A stretch of 64,000 nt of DNA from Letharia columbiana. Its lineage: Eukaryota > Ascomycota > Lecanoromycetes > Lecanorales > Parmeliaceae. Made by a program: the position numbers and the translations under genes. The notes below the pieces were generated by a model. That model was not told the origin of the DNA. It worked only from the letters and a program-made list of their open reading frames with translations, and made no database searches. The stretch spans positions 469,001-533,000 of the forward strand of contig NW_023501064.1 in NCBI RefSeq assembly GCF_014066305.1. The letters run 5' to 3'. Positions 36,236 to 46,991 of this stretch are shown here, in pieces. The first letter of the stretch is position 1. Each line of letters begins with the position of its first letter.

Positions 36236-39200
36236 ATGGCGCGCCTTGGGAGGTTCGGCTTTCTTGGTGTGGCTATCTTTTTCCATTCGGTGTATATTGT
36301 CTCCATCTTTGACATTTATTTTGTCAGTCCAATCGTTCATGGCATGAGCTCCTTTGGTGTCCAAAGGAGTCATGGCGCTGAAGCACCAGCCAAGCGGCTT
36401 GTTCTTTTCGTTGGAGATGGACTCCGTGCCGACAAGGCCTTTCAATCCTTCCCCGACCCTTCTCCATCAAACCTCAATGCGCCTGGCGCACTCGAGCCTC
36501 GACCTCTGGCGCCCTTCCTTCGGTCACGCGTTTTAACAAGCGGGACCTTTGGAGTATCACATACGAGAATGCCCACAGAGTCTAGGCCTGGACATGTCGC
36601 CTTGATAGCCGGCTTGTACGAGGATGTGTCCTCGGTTACTACGGGCTGGAAGCTTAACCCGGTCAACTTTGACAGCGTTTTCAATCGGAGTCGGCATACT
36701 TGGAGCTGGGGCAGTCCTGATATCTTGCCAATGTTTAAGGAGGGAGCTGTCAAAGGCAGAATTGATGCCGAGACCTACGGAGAAGAATTCGAGGACTTCA
36801 CGAAAGGTCTATGTCCAAGAGCTGGACCACCGCGATCATTGGCTGACGATCAGCAGATGCAACGCAATTGGATACCTGGGTCTTCGATAAGGTCAAGGTC
36901 TTGTTCAGCGCTGCTGCTAAGAATACGACGCTCGACCACGCCCTCCGACAGGACAAGAATGTCTTCTTCCTCCACCTTCTCGGTCTCGATACAACTGGAC
37001 ATTCATATAGACCCTATTCAAAGGAGTACCTCCACAATATCAAGGTCGTGGATCAGGGTGTGAGGGAGATGACGAAGCTCATTGAAGACTTTTATGGGGA
37101 TGGCAAAACGGCATTCGTTTTCACTGCTGACCACGGTATGAGCGACTGGGGCAGTCATGGAGATGGCCATCCTGACAACACACGGACACCTTTGATCGTG
37201 TGGGGCTCTGGTGTTGCAAAACCTGTCATTACCGCCTCGAATAAGGCCATTGGACACGAAGACGGTTTCTCCGCAGACTGGGGCCTTGATCGTGTGCAAA
37301 GGAACGATGTCGATCAAGCAGATGTCGCGGCACTAATGGCTTATCTTGCCGGCGTCGACTTTCCAGTCAACTCTGTCGGTGAGCTTCCACTCGCTTATGT
37401 TGCCGGAGAGCCGAAGGAAAAGGCGGAGGCAGCGCTTGCCAACGCTCGAGGCGTGCTGGAGATGTACAAGGTCAAAGAAGAGCAGAAGAAAGCCAATGAA
37501 TTGCGTTACAAAGCATATGGCCCACTTGCGGACGAACAGCACTCGGTTGATCATCGCGTAATGGAAATAAGAACAGAAATTGACCAGGGGCACTTTCAGC
37601 AAGCAATCACAATGAGCCAAGAGCTCCTCCATACTGGGCTGGACGGTCTCCGATACCTTCAGAGATATGACTGGCTGTTTTTGCGGGTGCTTGTGACCCT
37701 TGGCTATTTGGGATGGATTGCTTTCGCCATTACTACCATCATCGATATGCACGTATTGCATGGCAAGACCCACACTTCCAGGACTATTGCAACTTCTTCG
37801 ACTTTCGGTGCCATCTCGGCTGCTTTGTTCTCGTATCTGTTCATGCGCAACGCGCCGCTTACTTACTACGCGTACGCCGCATTTCCACCTCTCTTTTGGG
37901 AAGAAGTGGTGGCGCGAAGAGAGGCTTTACTACTGGGAAGTCATGTCCTCTTCAATAATATACAATCTAAAAGAGAGAAAGCCGTGTTAGGCATAGAGAC
38001 TTTGGTGTTTGTAGTTTTCCTAGAAGTCCTTGTGAGTATCCCTCTGATGGAGTAATGTCTGGAATGACTTACAATTATAGGTATTATCATATTTTCACCG
38101 GACCGTTTACACTGTCTGCTTCATAGGCCTTTCGTTCTGGCCTGTTTTCTACGGCCGCGATTTCGTCATGAGTAATAAAATTCTAGTTGGAACATGGGCT
38201 GTCGCCTGTCAATCTATGAGTGTTTTCACTCTTTTGCCTGCCATCAAAACCGAAAATGTTAACATGATGTACGTTCTCCTTTGAACGACTTCTATGCGCG
38301 TATCTCAGGAATCGCCTTAATATATCCATTGCCTTCCCAACTTTCAAGGCTGTAATCTATGTGCTGATCATTCTTCTGATAGACTGACTGGCGGTTTCCT
38401 GATGGTGCTCGTCGGTGTACTATACATTCTTTTCGAAAAGAGCATTCTTTCTTCAACAACCGGCGGCAAACAGGCTTCGCTTGACGGTCTTTCAGGAACT
38501 CTACTCGGAGTCCAAGTTGGCTTGATCATGCTGGCCATGATCGTTACTCGATCTAGCGTGGCATCCCTGCAGGCTAAAACAGGCCTGCCATTGGGTAATC
38601 AAGTGGTTGGTTGGACAATCTTGAGTATGCAAAATATTTGCGATTCAAAGGCTGAAAAACATACTGACAAAATCCTAGTTGCGTCTCTGTCCATACCCTT
38701 CCTCCACAGTCTTCAACCAAATAATCACTATCTCCACCGCCTCGTCATCATCTTCCTAACCTTCTCACCAATCTTCATCATCCTCACCATCTCCTACGAA
38801 GGACTTTTCTACTTCGCCTTCTGCGCCACCCTCGTCACCTGGGTGCGTCTCGAACACCACATCTACAATTACACCACCACCGCCTCTTCATCCCTGACGC
38901 CATCCCCAAACTTAGAACCAAAACCCCTCTACGACGCTCTCACAGCAATATCAACACAACTGCAATCACCCTCGGGTAAACCGACCGACTCAACCACACC
39001 CCAATACCGCTCCCTCACCCTCTCCGACGCCCGCATCTCCCTCTTCTTCCTCTACCTCCTCCAGTCCGCCTTCTTCTCCACCGGCAACATCGCCTCCCTC
39101 GCCTCCTTCTCCCTCGACTCTGTCTACCGTCTCATACCCATCTTCGACCCTTTCTCCCAAGGTCTCCTCCTCGTTCTCAAACTCATCATCCCTTTCGCCG

Positions 39201-39565
39201 TCATCAGCGCCAACCTAGGCATCCTCAACCGAAGACTCGGTGTTGCGCCGAGCAGTCTTTTTATGCTGGTTATGGCGATGAGTGACGTGCTCACCATGAA
39301 CTTCTTCTGGCTGGTCAGGGATGAGGGGAGCTGGTTGGATATTGGGACAAGTATTAGTCACTTTGTTATTGCAAGTGTGCTCTGTGTGTTTGTGGCGGGG
39401 TTGGAATTTGTGAGTGAGATTTTCGTGAGTGGGGTTGAGGTTGGGGGTGATATGGGGGAGGGGAAGGAAGAGAGGAGGATGGACGGGAAGGAGGAAGTCA
39501 AGGTTAATGGTCATGGTCATGGTGCGAAGGAGAGCAATGGGGTGATAGACAAGAAGGAGACTTGA
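36236..39565 (+). CDS. mcd4: GPI ethanolamine phosphate transferase 1
   Basis: ER enzyme adding ethanolamine phosphate to the first mannose of the GPI precursor. Five exons (36236-36806, 36857-38031, 38081-38268, 38383-38624, 38679-39565) give 1020 residues; introns are 50, 49, 114 and 54 bp. An N-terminal membrane anchor (8-30) precedes the lumenal alkaline-phosphatase-like domain with the metal/nucleophile region [13 protein letters not shown] (60-66), [34 protein letters not shown] and [18 protein letters not shown] (Asp282, His283, second His pair near 291-296). The C-terminal half carries many hydrophobic segments of the PigN domain. The C-terminal tail is charged (KKET at the end). Introns 1 and 4 are not interrupted by stops in some frames, so open-frame length alone misleads here. 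Confidence 0.96.
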
Positions 39566-39714
39566 CAAGTATGGTGCTAATACTAATTCAATTCATGGCA
39601 ATCTCATGCAATCACTTGTACCATAAACTTGCACTACAAAACTCATTGACCTCTATTAACGCTGTTGCTCGTATCCCTGTCGCCTGAACGCCTCGATTGA
39701 TGCCCAGCCCCTGG

Positions 39715-41448
39715 CTACTCCTGTACCTCCACCGGCCTCTTTTTCGTCAGCGTCTCGACTACTCTGCCGTAAAACATGGCAGCGTTGGTCCTCGAGAAGG
39801 TGATTTCGTCCGTGAGGTATTCCGGTAGCAAAGCGATCATATCGCGATCGCGGTTGCTGTCCAAGCGTGGTGTGTACTGGAATTCGGTGTTTTCGTAGCC
39901 GCCGTCGGTTTCTTTGGCTATTGCAAGCTTGAAGTGGAGTGCTGCGAGCACATGTCAGAACTGGGGTATAATTCCGCCTTCCGTGTGAGGCAAGACTTAC
40001 TGCCGTTTCGGCCTGTCTGAATGCAATCATAGATATCAGACTCATCTTTCCTCTCCACACCCCGCAGTATCAAGCCAGTCAAGTCGCTATATAGATCTTC
40101 CTTCAATTGAGCCACTTGCGCAGCATAAGCTGCCTCGGCGCTGCCAACCATGATGGTTCGCTGGGCGGGAGTCTTGCCTCGCATCGCGCTACCAGGCGTT
40201 TTGGCGCCGAGGCTCTCAACAGCTGTGGAGGCACTGCGCGAGTTGGCCAACTTGGCTTGCAGGGCTTTGTTTTCGTTCTGGGCTTCGGAGAGAGAGGTCG
40301 ATAGCTGGTCGGCGAGAGCTTGCGTTCTGGCCAGATCGGCGTCACGGGTGATGATCTCGTTCTCGAGAGACGCTGAGTCCTTGGACAGTGCCTTCTGGGT
40401 AGCGAGTTCTTTCTTCAGTGAGATGATGAGATCGTTCGCGGCTAACAAGTGTCAGCATGACGGTCACGGAAATCAAGAACCGACTTTTCTTACCTTTCGC
40501 GTTGGCTTGGGAGTGCATTTTGTACGTCTCGAAATTGGCATTTGCTTCCTTGATGCCTTCTTCTCTAAGATTTCTGTACTTCGTATCAAGCTTTTCCAAC
40601 TTCTTGGTCATCTCTCCTAGCTTTCGTCTCGTTGCTGGATCAATGCCTCCTCGTTCGTTATCCGATATACTGCCAGCACGTCTTCTTGCCACTGTGGGCT
40701 GGCGCTGGTGGGTATCTTCTCGGGCGTTGTTGGTTCGTCGAAATATTGATTGTGGGACTGCATCCTCATCCTCTTCGTCTGATGCTGGGGCTTCTGGTTG
40801 GTCTATCTCCATTGCGACTTGTGTCTCTGGAATGATCTTTTCCTGTTGGCGAGGCTCAACGGTCTTCTGGCGCATGTTGGCTTTGGGCTTTTGTGCAGCA
40901 GGCCTTCCCGGACGTTTCGTTTGTCGAGTGGCAGTTGGCGTATATTCGAACTCTCCGTCCTTCTCCATCGCTTTCGGTTGCTGAGCAGACCCTTCCTCCA
41001 CCACGTTCATTTGCTCCACCGGCTTTTTCTTTGACTGCTTCCCTGCCTTCTTCGCCGGAGCAACTTGCTTTGCTGGTTGCTTAGTTTGGACCAATTCATC
41101 CATGGCCATATTTTCGTTTCCCTCGCTCGCAAACTCGTCCACCTCTTCTGTATCTTCTGCGTGTCGAACATTGGTCTGCTCTTTCAGAGGTGCCCTCTTG
41201 GCGCCCGCTTTCTTTTTTGGTGCCGCTTTTTTGGGTGGGATTGAGTCGCCACTGGCGCGCCTTCCGATCGCCTTCGTCTTCGCAAACTTCTTCGCTGTTG
41301 CCTTTGCTGGACGGCCTTTTTTCTTAGCTGAGCCGGCATTTTCTTGATTCGAATCTGGGGTTGGGAACGCGTCCATGTTCAATGTGTCATCCTCCATTTC
41401 CGTATCCACAAGCCCAGAAAGCGACGCAACGGGCTTTGGTTTTGGCAT
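39715..41448 (-). CDS. pcs1: Monopolin subunit Csm1/Pcs1-type protein
   Basis: Kinetochore/rDNA clamp protein that prevents merotelic attachment in fungi. Three exons (40494-41448, 40001-40441, 39715-39941) join to 540 residues; introns are 52 and 59 bp. The N-terminal 270 residues are basic, low-complexity and Lys/Ala/Pro-rich, with an acidic ASDEEDEDAVPQSIFRR box. A coiled coil follows (RRKLGEMTKKLEKLDTKY through LIISLKKELATQKAL and ADQLSTSLSEAQNENKAL). The C-terminal globular Csm1 domain begins LYSDLTGLILRGVERK and continues TLHFKLAIAKE, FQYTPRLDSNRDRDMIALLP and FSRTNAAMFYGRVVETL. The RNGTLHFKLA junction is created by splicing. It starts 231 bp from msp1 in the opposite direction. Confidence 0.94.
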
Positions 41449-41679
41449 GATGAGATGTGGCTATGCGAACAGTTGCGTTTGCTTCTCGAAGCGTTGAGAA
41501 GTGAGGTTCAAATGTAAACATTGATATTTAGGCAAGGCGCGCTAGATAAGATTTAAGGTTCGCGACAATCTTAGCGCGCGTTGTTGCCAAGCCCGGTCAT
41601 TGTTCTCGGAACCTCTCTTTTTTACATCGTGTATCCAGCGAAGGCCTTCTTTCCTGCGAGCCATACTGTCATCGACGTT
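41449..41679. promoter_or_regulatory. 231-bp shared divergent promoter, pcs1 / msp1
   Basis: The only DNA between two divergent start codons, so it must serve both genes. It holds tctagcgcgcc-like GC-rich palindromic sequence (around 41545-41580, gcgcgc cores), suggestive of a cell-cycle type element but unproven. Confidence 0.5.
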
Positions 41680-42987
41680 ATGCCAGAGCGGACTCTGGGC
41701 GTGGTACAAGACTTGGTCCTCATATCAGCCGCTGTACGTCTCTAATTGCCACGGCCCCAAGGGGATTCATCATCTCGGAAGACTAGAGGATCTTTACTAA
41801 CGCACCAGTGGGCGCTTCCAGAGCTTCTCGATATACTACCTTGTGAATCACTTCCTCTCACGGCTTGATACTGAAGGCAAGGAGCAAACAAGTCGCAAGT
41901 TAGCAGCTGCAGCCATCTTGCGCCGGCTCGACCCCCAAGAGAAAGATGGAGAAAGCAACGAGAAGGGCAGAAGGTCAAGAAAGGAGGATCTGGTACTCAC
42001 GCAATACGAACAGATGATTGCCATGGATGTCGTCGCGCCAGAGGATATACCGGTCACCTTTGAAGGTAGAGCTGGGTCGTACTAGGTCACCGGCTAGACT
42101 AATACTTTTTGGCAGACATTGGAGGACTCGGTGATATTATCGAAGAGCTCAAAGAGTCTGTCATCTACCCTCTCACCATGCCCCAGCTTTACGCACATAC
42201 CTCATCGTTACTGTCCGCACCTTCTGGCGTGCTCCTCTACGGACCTCCAGGCTGCGGCAAGACCATGATGGCGAAAGCGTTGGCTCATGAGAGTGGTGCA
42301 ACCTTTATCAACTTACACATATCAACCTTGACTGAAAAATGGTACGGCGACTCCAATAAACTGGTCAGCGCAGTTTTCTCTTTGGCACGGAAACTGGAGC
42401 CTAGCATAGTCTTCATTGACGAAATAGATGCAGTGCTTGGCAATAGGAGATCTGGAGAACATGAGGCCAGCGGAATGGTGAAGGCAGAGTTTATGACCCA
42501 TTGGGATGGCTTGACATCAGCGAATACCTCTGGTGAGCCTCAAAGGATACTTATCCTTGGTGCTACCAACCGTATGCAAGACATCGACGACGCCATCCTG
42601 AGGCGGATGCCTAAGAAGTTTGCGGTCTCCCTGCCTTCAGCCCCGCAACGACTACGAATATTAGGCCTCATATTGAAGGACACGAGGATCGACAAAGACC
42701 ACTTTGATCTTGAATACCTGGTACGAGTCATGGCAGGAATGTCAGGTAGTGACATTAAAGAAGCCTGTCGCGACGCTGCTATGGTTCCCGTGAAAGAATT
42801 TATCAGGCAGAAACGTGCCTCTGGGGCGCCAATGGATGCCGTCGACCCTCGCGAAGTCCGAGGTTTGAGAACGGCGGATTTCTTTGGTTCTGCAGGTGGC
42901 GTTCAGGTCTTACAAAGGCCGTCAAAACAGAAAGTGCTTACTGACTCGGAGACATCCGAGGCGAATACTGATGAAGAGACAGATTAG
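41680..42987 (+). CDS. msp1: Mitochondrial outer membrane AAA ATPase Msp1
   Basis: Extracts mislocalised tail-anchored proteins from the outer mitochondrial and peroxisomal membranes. Three exons (41680-41733, 41822-42065, 42116-42987) give 389 residues. A short membrane anchor is assembled from exon 1 (LVLISAA) and exon 2 (SFSIYYLVNHFL). Linker motif QYEQMIAMDVVAPEDIPVTF; Walker A GPPGCGKT (142-149), Walker B IVFIDEID (197-204), pore loop KWYGDS, sensor 1 GATNR and arginine finger LRRMPKKF follow. Intron 1 (88 bp) has a TACTAAC branch point with an AG only seven bases later; using the next AG at 41820-41821 restores the frame and the membrane anchor. Confidence 0.95.
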
Positions 42988-43479
42988 ATAGAGATACCCA
43001 GGGCATGATCACGGTGCATCCAGGCATTGGCGTTTTCGATGCTGAGAAAGGTATTCTCTGAACGTATACTTCATCATTGTAAAGATAGACCGCCATGTTG
43101 ATAGATATAACGCACTTAAGTATATTTGATTGCTTCAAGCAGTGGACTAGAACACAGATGAGTCTATGAGATCCTCCTGCGGAAATGCCGGAGTATTGAG
43201 GGAACGGATAACCTGCGCGTTGGTCCGCTAGACAATGCCTCCATTGCGGTCCGCGTCCGTTCTAGGACACTATGCAATCCCGCGGCAAGCCGAGCTTCTC
43301 ATGGGGTGTCATCATGTTTACGCTCGCTAACGTATTATCTGCCCACGACCTTTTTGACTGCATATAAGAAGGAAGGAGAGTCACACTCTTCTGCGTTCCA
43401 TCGCTCCACAATTGCTGGCCTAACAACCGAGTGACGTATCCTATCCTTCCCGCCCGCTTCTCCCCCAGTCCGTCCAAGT
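42988..43479. other. Intergenic, promoter side of the cupin gene
   Basis: No gene seen. A TATA-like catataaga lies near 43360, about 115 bp before the next start codon. Confidence 0.45.
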
Positions 43480-44000
43480 ATGGAACCGCTCAACCTCCAG
43501 CATCTCCTCACTCGCTTCTCGGACCACTGGTCCCAACGCACAATCGGTACCCTTAATGATTACGAGATCAAGCTCGCCAAGCTGCTAGGCGAATTCGTTT
43601 GGCACTCTCATCCGGACACCGACGAACTGTTTCTCATCTTATACGGCACGCTGAATATTCAATTGCGGGACCGAGATGTCATCTTGAAGCCCGGGGACGT
43701 ATTTGTGGTCCCGAAAGGTGTAGAGCATGTATGTAACTTCCCCGGCCCTTAGTTTCCTACCCCATACCCTGATCTGAATCGCAAGAAAACATGCTGGAGT
43801 ACATTCGCAACTGTGTGATGGCTCAATTCCTGATTTGAAAAGAAAATGACTGACTGGAGAACTTGCAGTGCCCAAAAGCGGACCAAGAGGTTGGGGTGCT
43901 GCTCTTGGAACCGAAGGGGGTGGTGAACACTGGCGATTCGGAGAGGGAGGACCTCAGGATTGCGCCGAAGGCTATGGAGGGTCTCTCTGAGCGATTGTGA
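43480..44000 (+). CDS. Small single-domain cupin
   Basis: Two exons (43480-43728, 43869-44000) give 126 residues; the intron is 140 bp. The two cupin motifs are clear: GEFVWHSHPDTDELFLILYG (residues 38-57, metal ligands His, His, Glu) and PGDVFVVPKGVEH (about 71-83, third His), completed by CPKADQEVGVLLLEP after splicing. Cupins of this size in fungi resemble mannose-6-phosphate-isomerase-like or bacterial YhhW-type proteins and often lack an assigned substrate. All metal ligands are present, so it is probably functional. Reading past the donor gives a stop after 90 codons, so the intron is needed to complete the barrel. Confidence 0.9.
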
Positions 44001-44434
44001 CTCCTGAATAGCGCTGTTTACTATAGTTGGAGCAATTATGTTCGGCGGAGTTCCACTTCTTGTCACATTATTATAAGTTCAGTTCCTCATGACACAGGTA
44101 CAATGGTGTTGTGACTAGTGGTGACATTTCTACGTATGTGGATTCAATTTTATGGCATTACGGTGGTGGTGATCGCCGGGTAGCAAAGGTGAACCCACAC
44201 GGCTAAAAACTGTTGAAAGTAGGATACCAGATATGTTAGAAAGAATGATTGTGAAAGACTGATTATTGTACGGATATTTATGTATATAAAACAGGTGGCT
44301 GGTAATTACCAGCCCTGGTAATACGCGACATGTATGCGATAGCCGAAGGGGCTGGTATTGTAACAAAAACTGGCCTCGCATGCCTCGGCAGTTGATAATT
44401 ATGAATCAATTCCAATACATCGCGCAATTGTAAC
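44001..44434. other. Intergenic between cupin and pex8
   Basis: No gene or repeat seen. It should contain the cupin terminator and the pex8 promoter. Confidence 0.45.
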
Positions 44435-46592
44435 ATGGATAAGTCTTTGGCGACTCTACTCCGTGCTCTCCAAAGTGGATCTGATGAGCAGGATGTCTCT
44501 AGGTAACATATCACCGATGCTTTTCCAATCTACCATATCTGACCATTCCTAGGCTCCTTGGCTCCGCCACAACGCTGCTTACCCTCTTGTCCAACCCACT
44601 AAACGTCACCCTCATCACCTCTCAACTTCTCTCAGCGCCCGCGATATGGCAGCGCCCAGATGGTCTCCGAACTACCATACGCATCCTCGGCATCTTTAAC
44701 TCCGCCGCGATACACTTCGTTCAGTCGGAGGACTCGCCAGAGACCAATCGCCAGTTCCCTACTCAACGAGGACTGGGGCGGGAGGACTGGGTGATTGCTG
44801 TCGTGAAAGGGGCTGACGCTAGGTCGCCGCGATGGAGACATTTGTGTGTCCTGGCTGGGCTGCTGATTGGCTTTGAAGGCCGAGGGAAACAGAGCATATC
44901 GCAATCGCTGCGGAGCAATTTGGAAAGTGCTACGGTCAAAGCGGTCAATCTGGCTCTACAAGAAGAGGCGTCTAGCGGCGAGTTGGTGGGGGATAGCGTT
45001 GGCATGATGCTCAGTCATGTCTTTGATCTGCTGAGTGACAGCGAGAAGATGAACATTAACAACGACCTGCTGCTTCCGACCTTGACCGATGCGGCCTTCT
45101 ACTCCGAAGAGGGACTCCAAAACGGCGACTTCCTCAGCACGATCGATTCGGATGTAGTACAGAGAGAAGGGATGAAGTTTGATTGGTCGCCAAAGTCCTC
45201 CACCTACATGCAATGTCAACGCATGACCACTGGTCCATTGATCGCTTCGCTAGGCTCCTTATCACGGCTTACCGCATTCTGTGTAGAGAATGTTTCAGAT
45301 GCCTACCTGCTTTCAGGCATGATCGATGAATTGAGGGCTTTCACACGCTCGTTGTGTGAACAATGGCGGCAGAATAAGCTCTCAGAAATAGACATTACGG
45401 AAGAGTCAATGTATTTGAGCGAGGAGTCACTCAGGGCCACTACACCTTTGCTATGGCGCGTCTTAAAGTCGACCATGTTTGCAGTTGTCATTATCTTGAG
45501 GTCTCTTCTTGGTCGTGTACTCAGTGATAATCATATGCGCGCTGACGGTGGTAACTCTCCAACGTCCATGAGACTGTTATCCAATGTTGACGAAATATAG
45601 GTCCGTTCATGGCGATTCAAACGCTCCACATACTAGGGGATCTATATTTCGTCTCTTCGCGACTTGGAGCAAACGCCTTTTCGCAATACACGTTTGTGTT
45701 TCTTACTGCTATCGACATCCTGTCTCAATTCCCAGTGCAAGCCGAAGCCTTTCTTCGGGCAATTCGACCACCGTCAGCAGGCAGCATACCACAGCACCCT
45801 CTGGATCGCTGTCTCGACCTTTACTTCTTGAACACGGCTGAACACTTTACTACAGTGCTTAGTCCTGAGCTCAATGAAGAGCTTCTGATTGGTGCAGCTA
45901 CTCCCTACTTAGGCTTAGGTAGCGACCAGCGGCTATTCGAAATATTTGAGTCAGCTCACAGCGTCATGCTTGCCGTTCTATCGGCTTCCCAGAATTCAGA
46001 CCTTCTTGCTAAGCACATACATCCATACGTTGATGTCCTCTTTAGAGTGTTCCCACACAATTTGTCCGCACGGCAATTCCGGATTGCGGTCAAGACCTTG
46101 ATACGAATATCATCGCCACCATCACTCATATCCGAAAGGCAACCGCTCCTACCATCCACGATCCTTGAGTTGGTTCGATTTCGGCTGGAAATAGCTTCAC
46201 CAGCTCTGATGCAGCGGAATGCAGGCCCTCCTGCTCCTAGTTTCCCTGAGGAAAAATTGCCATTTATTGGGCAGCCTTCATTTTCAGAGCAATCAGTGCT
46301 CGCACTCACTCTCATTGATGCGTTGCCTTTCTTGCCCATCGATCAGCTGGAGGACTGGCTGCCAATCGTTGCGGAATCTGTTAACATGATCAAAGATGCA
46401 GACCAATTGCGAACGTGCAGACAGAGATTCTGGAATGTCCTCAGCAACGGAGAGATGGATGTAGGTCGTGCTGCGTTGTGCGTTGCATGGTGGGGTACAA
46501 GAGGTGGTAGAGATATGGTCCTGTTTGGTAGGGATAATCAAGCTGAAGGACCCTTAATGAGCGGTGCACTTGAGGAAGCTAGCAAGCTTTGA
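44435..46592 (+). CDS. pex8: Peroxisomal matrix protein Pex8 (probable)
   Basis: Peroxin linking the docking and RING complexes on the matrix side of the peroxisome membrane. Exon 1 is 44435-44502 (MDKSLATLLRALQSG), intron 50 bp, exon 2 from 44553. A second intron ends at the ATATAG before 45601; its donor is ambiguous, with several phase-compatible GT sites around 45500-45530. Exon 3 runs 45601-46592. The protein is about 670 residues, mostly alpha-helical repeats with no catalytic motif (SNPLNVTLITSQLL, SQYTFVFLTAIDILSQFP). It ends EEASKL: a canonical SKL peroxisome-targeting signal at the extreme C-terminus, as in Pex8 of several fungi. Family assignment rests on overall resemblance to filamentous fungal Pex8 plus SKL. 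Confidence 0.75.
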
Positions 46593-46991
46593 AGAACCGA
46601 AGCAAAGCCTAAACATTTGCCGCGGAGTCATGCTATCCAAAAAATTCACTGCAAGAAAAAGGGGAAGTTTCTTGAGTTCCACGAATTCGTACAGCGGCCG
46701 AGACCCGGGTCGAGAAGGACTAAACGTAGTTCCTTGTTGCAAGTGAGAGACGCAACTACCTTGCCAGGGTTTTGGATTACAGATATCTGACCACAGATTT
46801 CTTTAAAGCCTTTAGAAAGCAGGAGCGATGCGCTGGTTGCTTAGCCTATAAAAAATCTCTCGTGTTATTCTGAGTCCTTTATAAACACATTACCTACAAT
46901 CTTATCTATTGGGCATCATACTAAGCATACATCAAACTCTTGAGACTTAGAGACTTGACGTCCATTACTGCAACTCTATCCATCTACAGCC
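46593..46991. other. Intergenic, pex8 / CaaX-protein gene
   Basis: No gene seen. It includes a TATA-like box close to the downstream gene. Confidence 0.45.
46847..46854 (+). promoter_or_regulatory. TATA box candidate
   Basis: TATAAAAA, 138 bases before the ATG at 46992, in an otherwise mixed sequence. A second tataaa-like site (tttataaac) lies near 46880. Confidence 0.45.

Noticed and set aside
40457..41034. Plus-strand ORFs up to 175 codons
   Set aside because: Antisense shadows of the Lys/Ala-rich pcs1 coding sequence.
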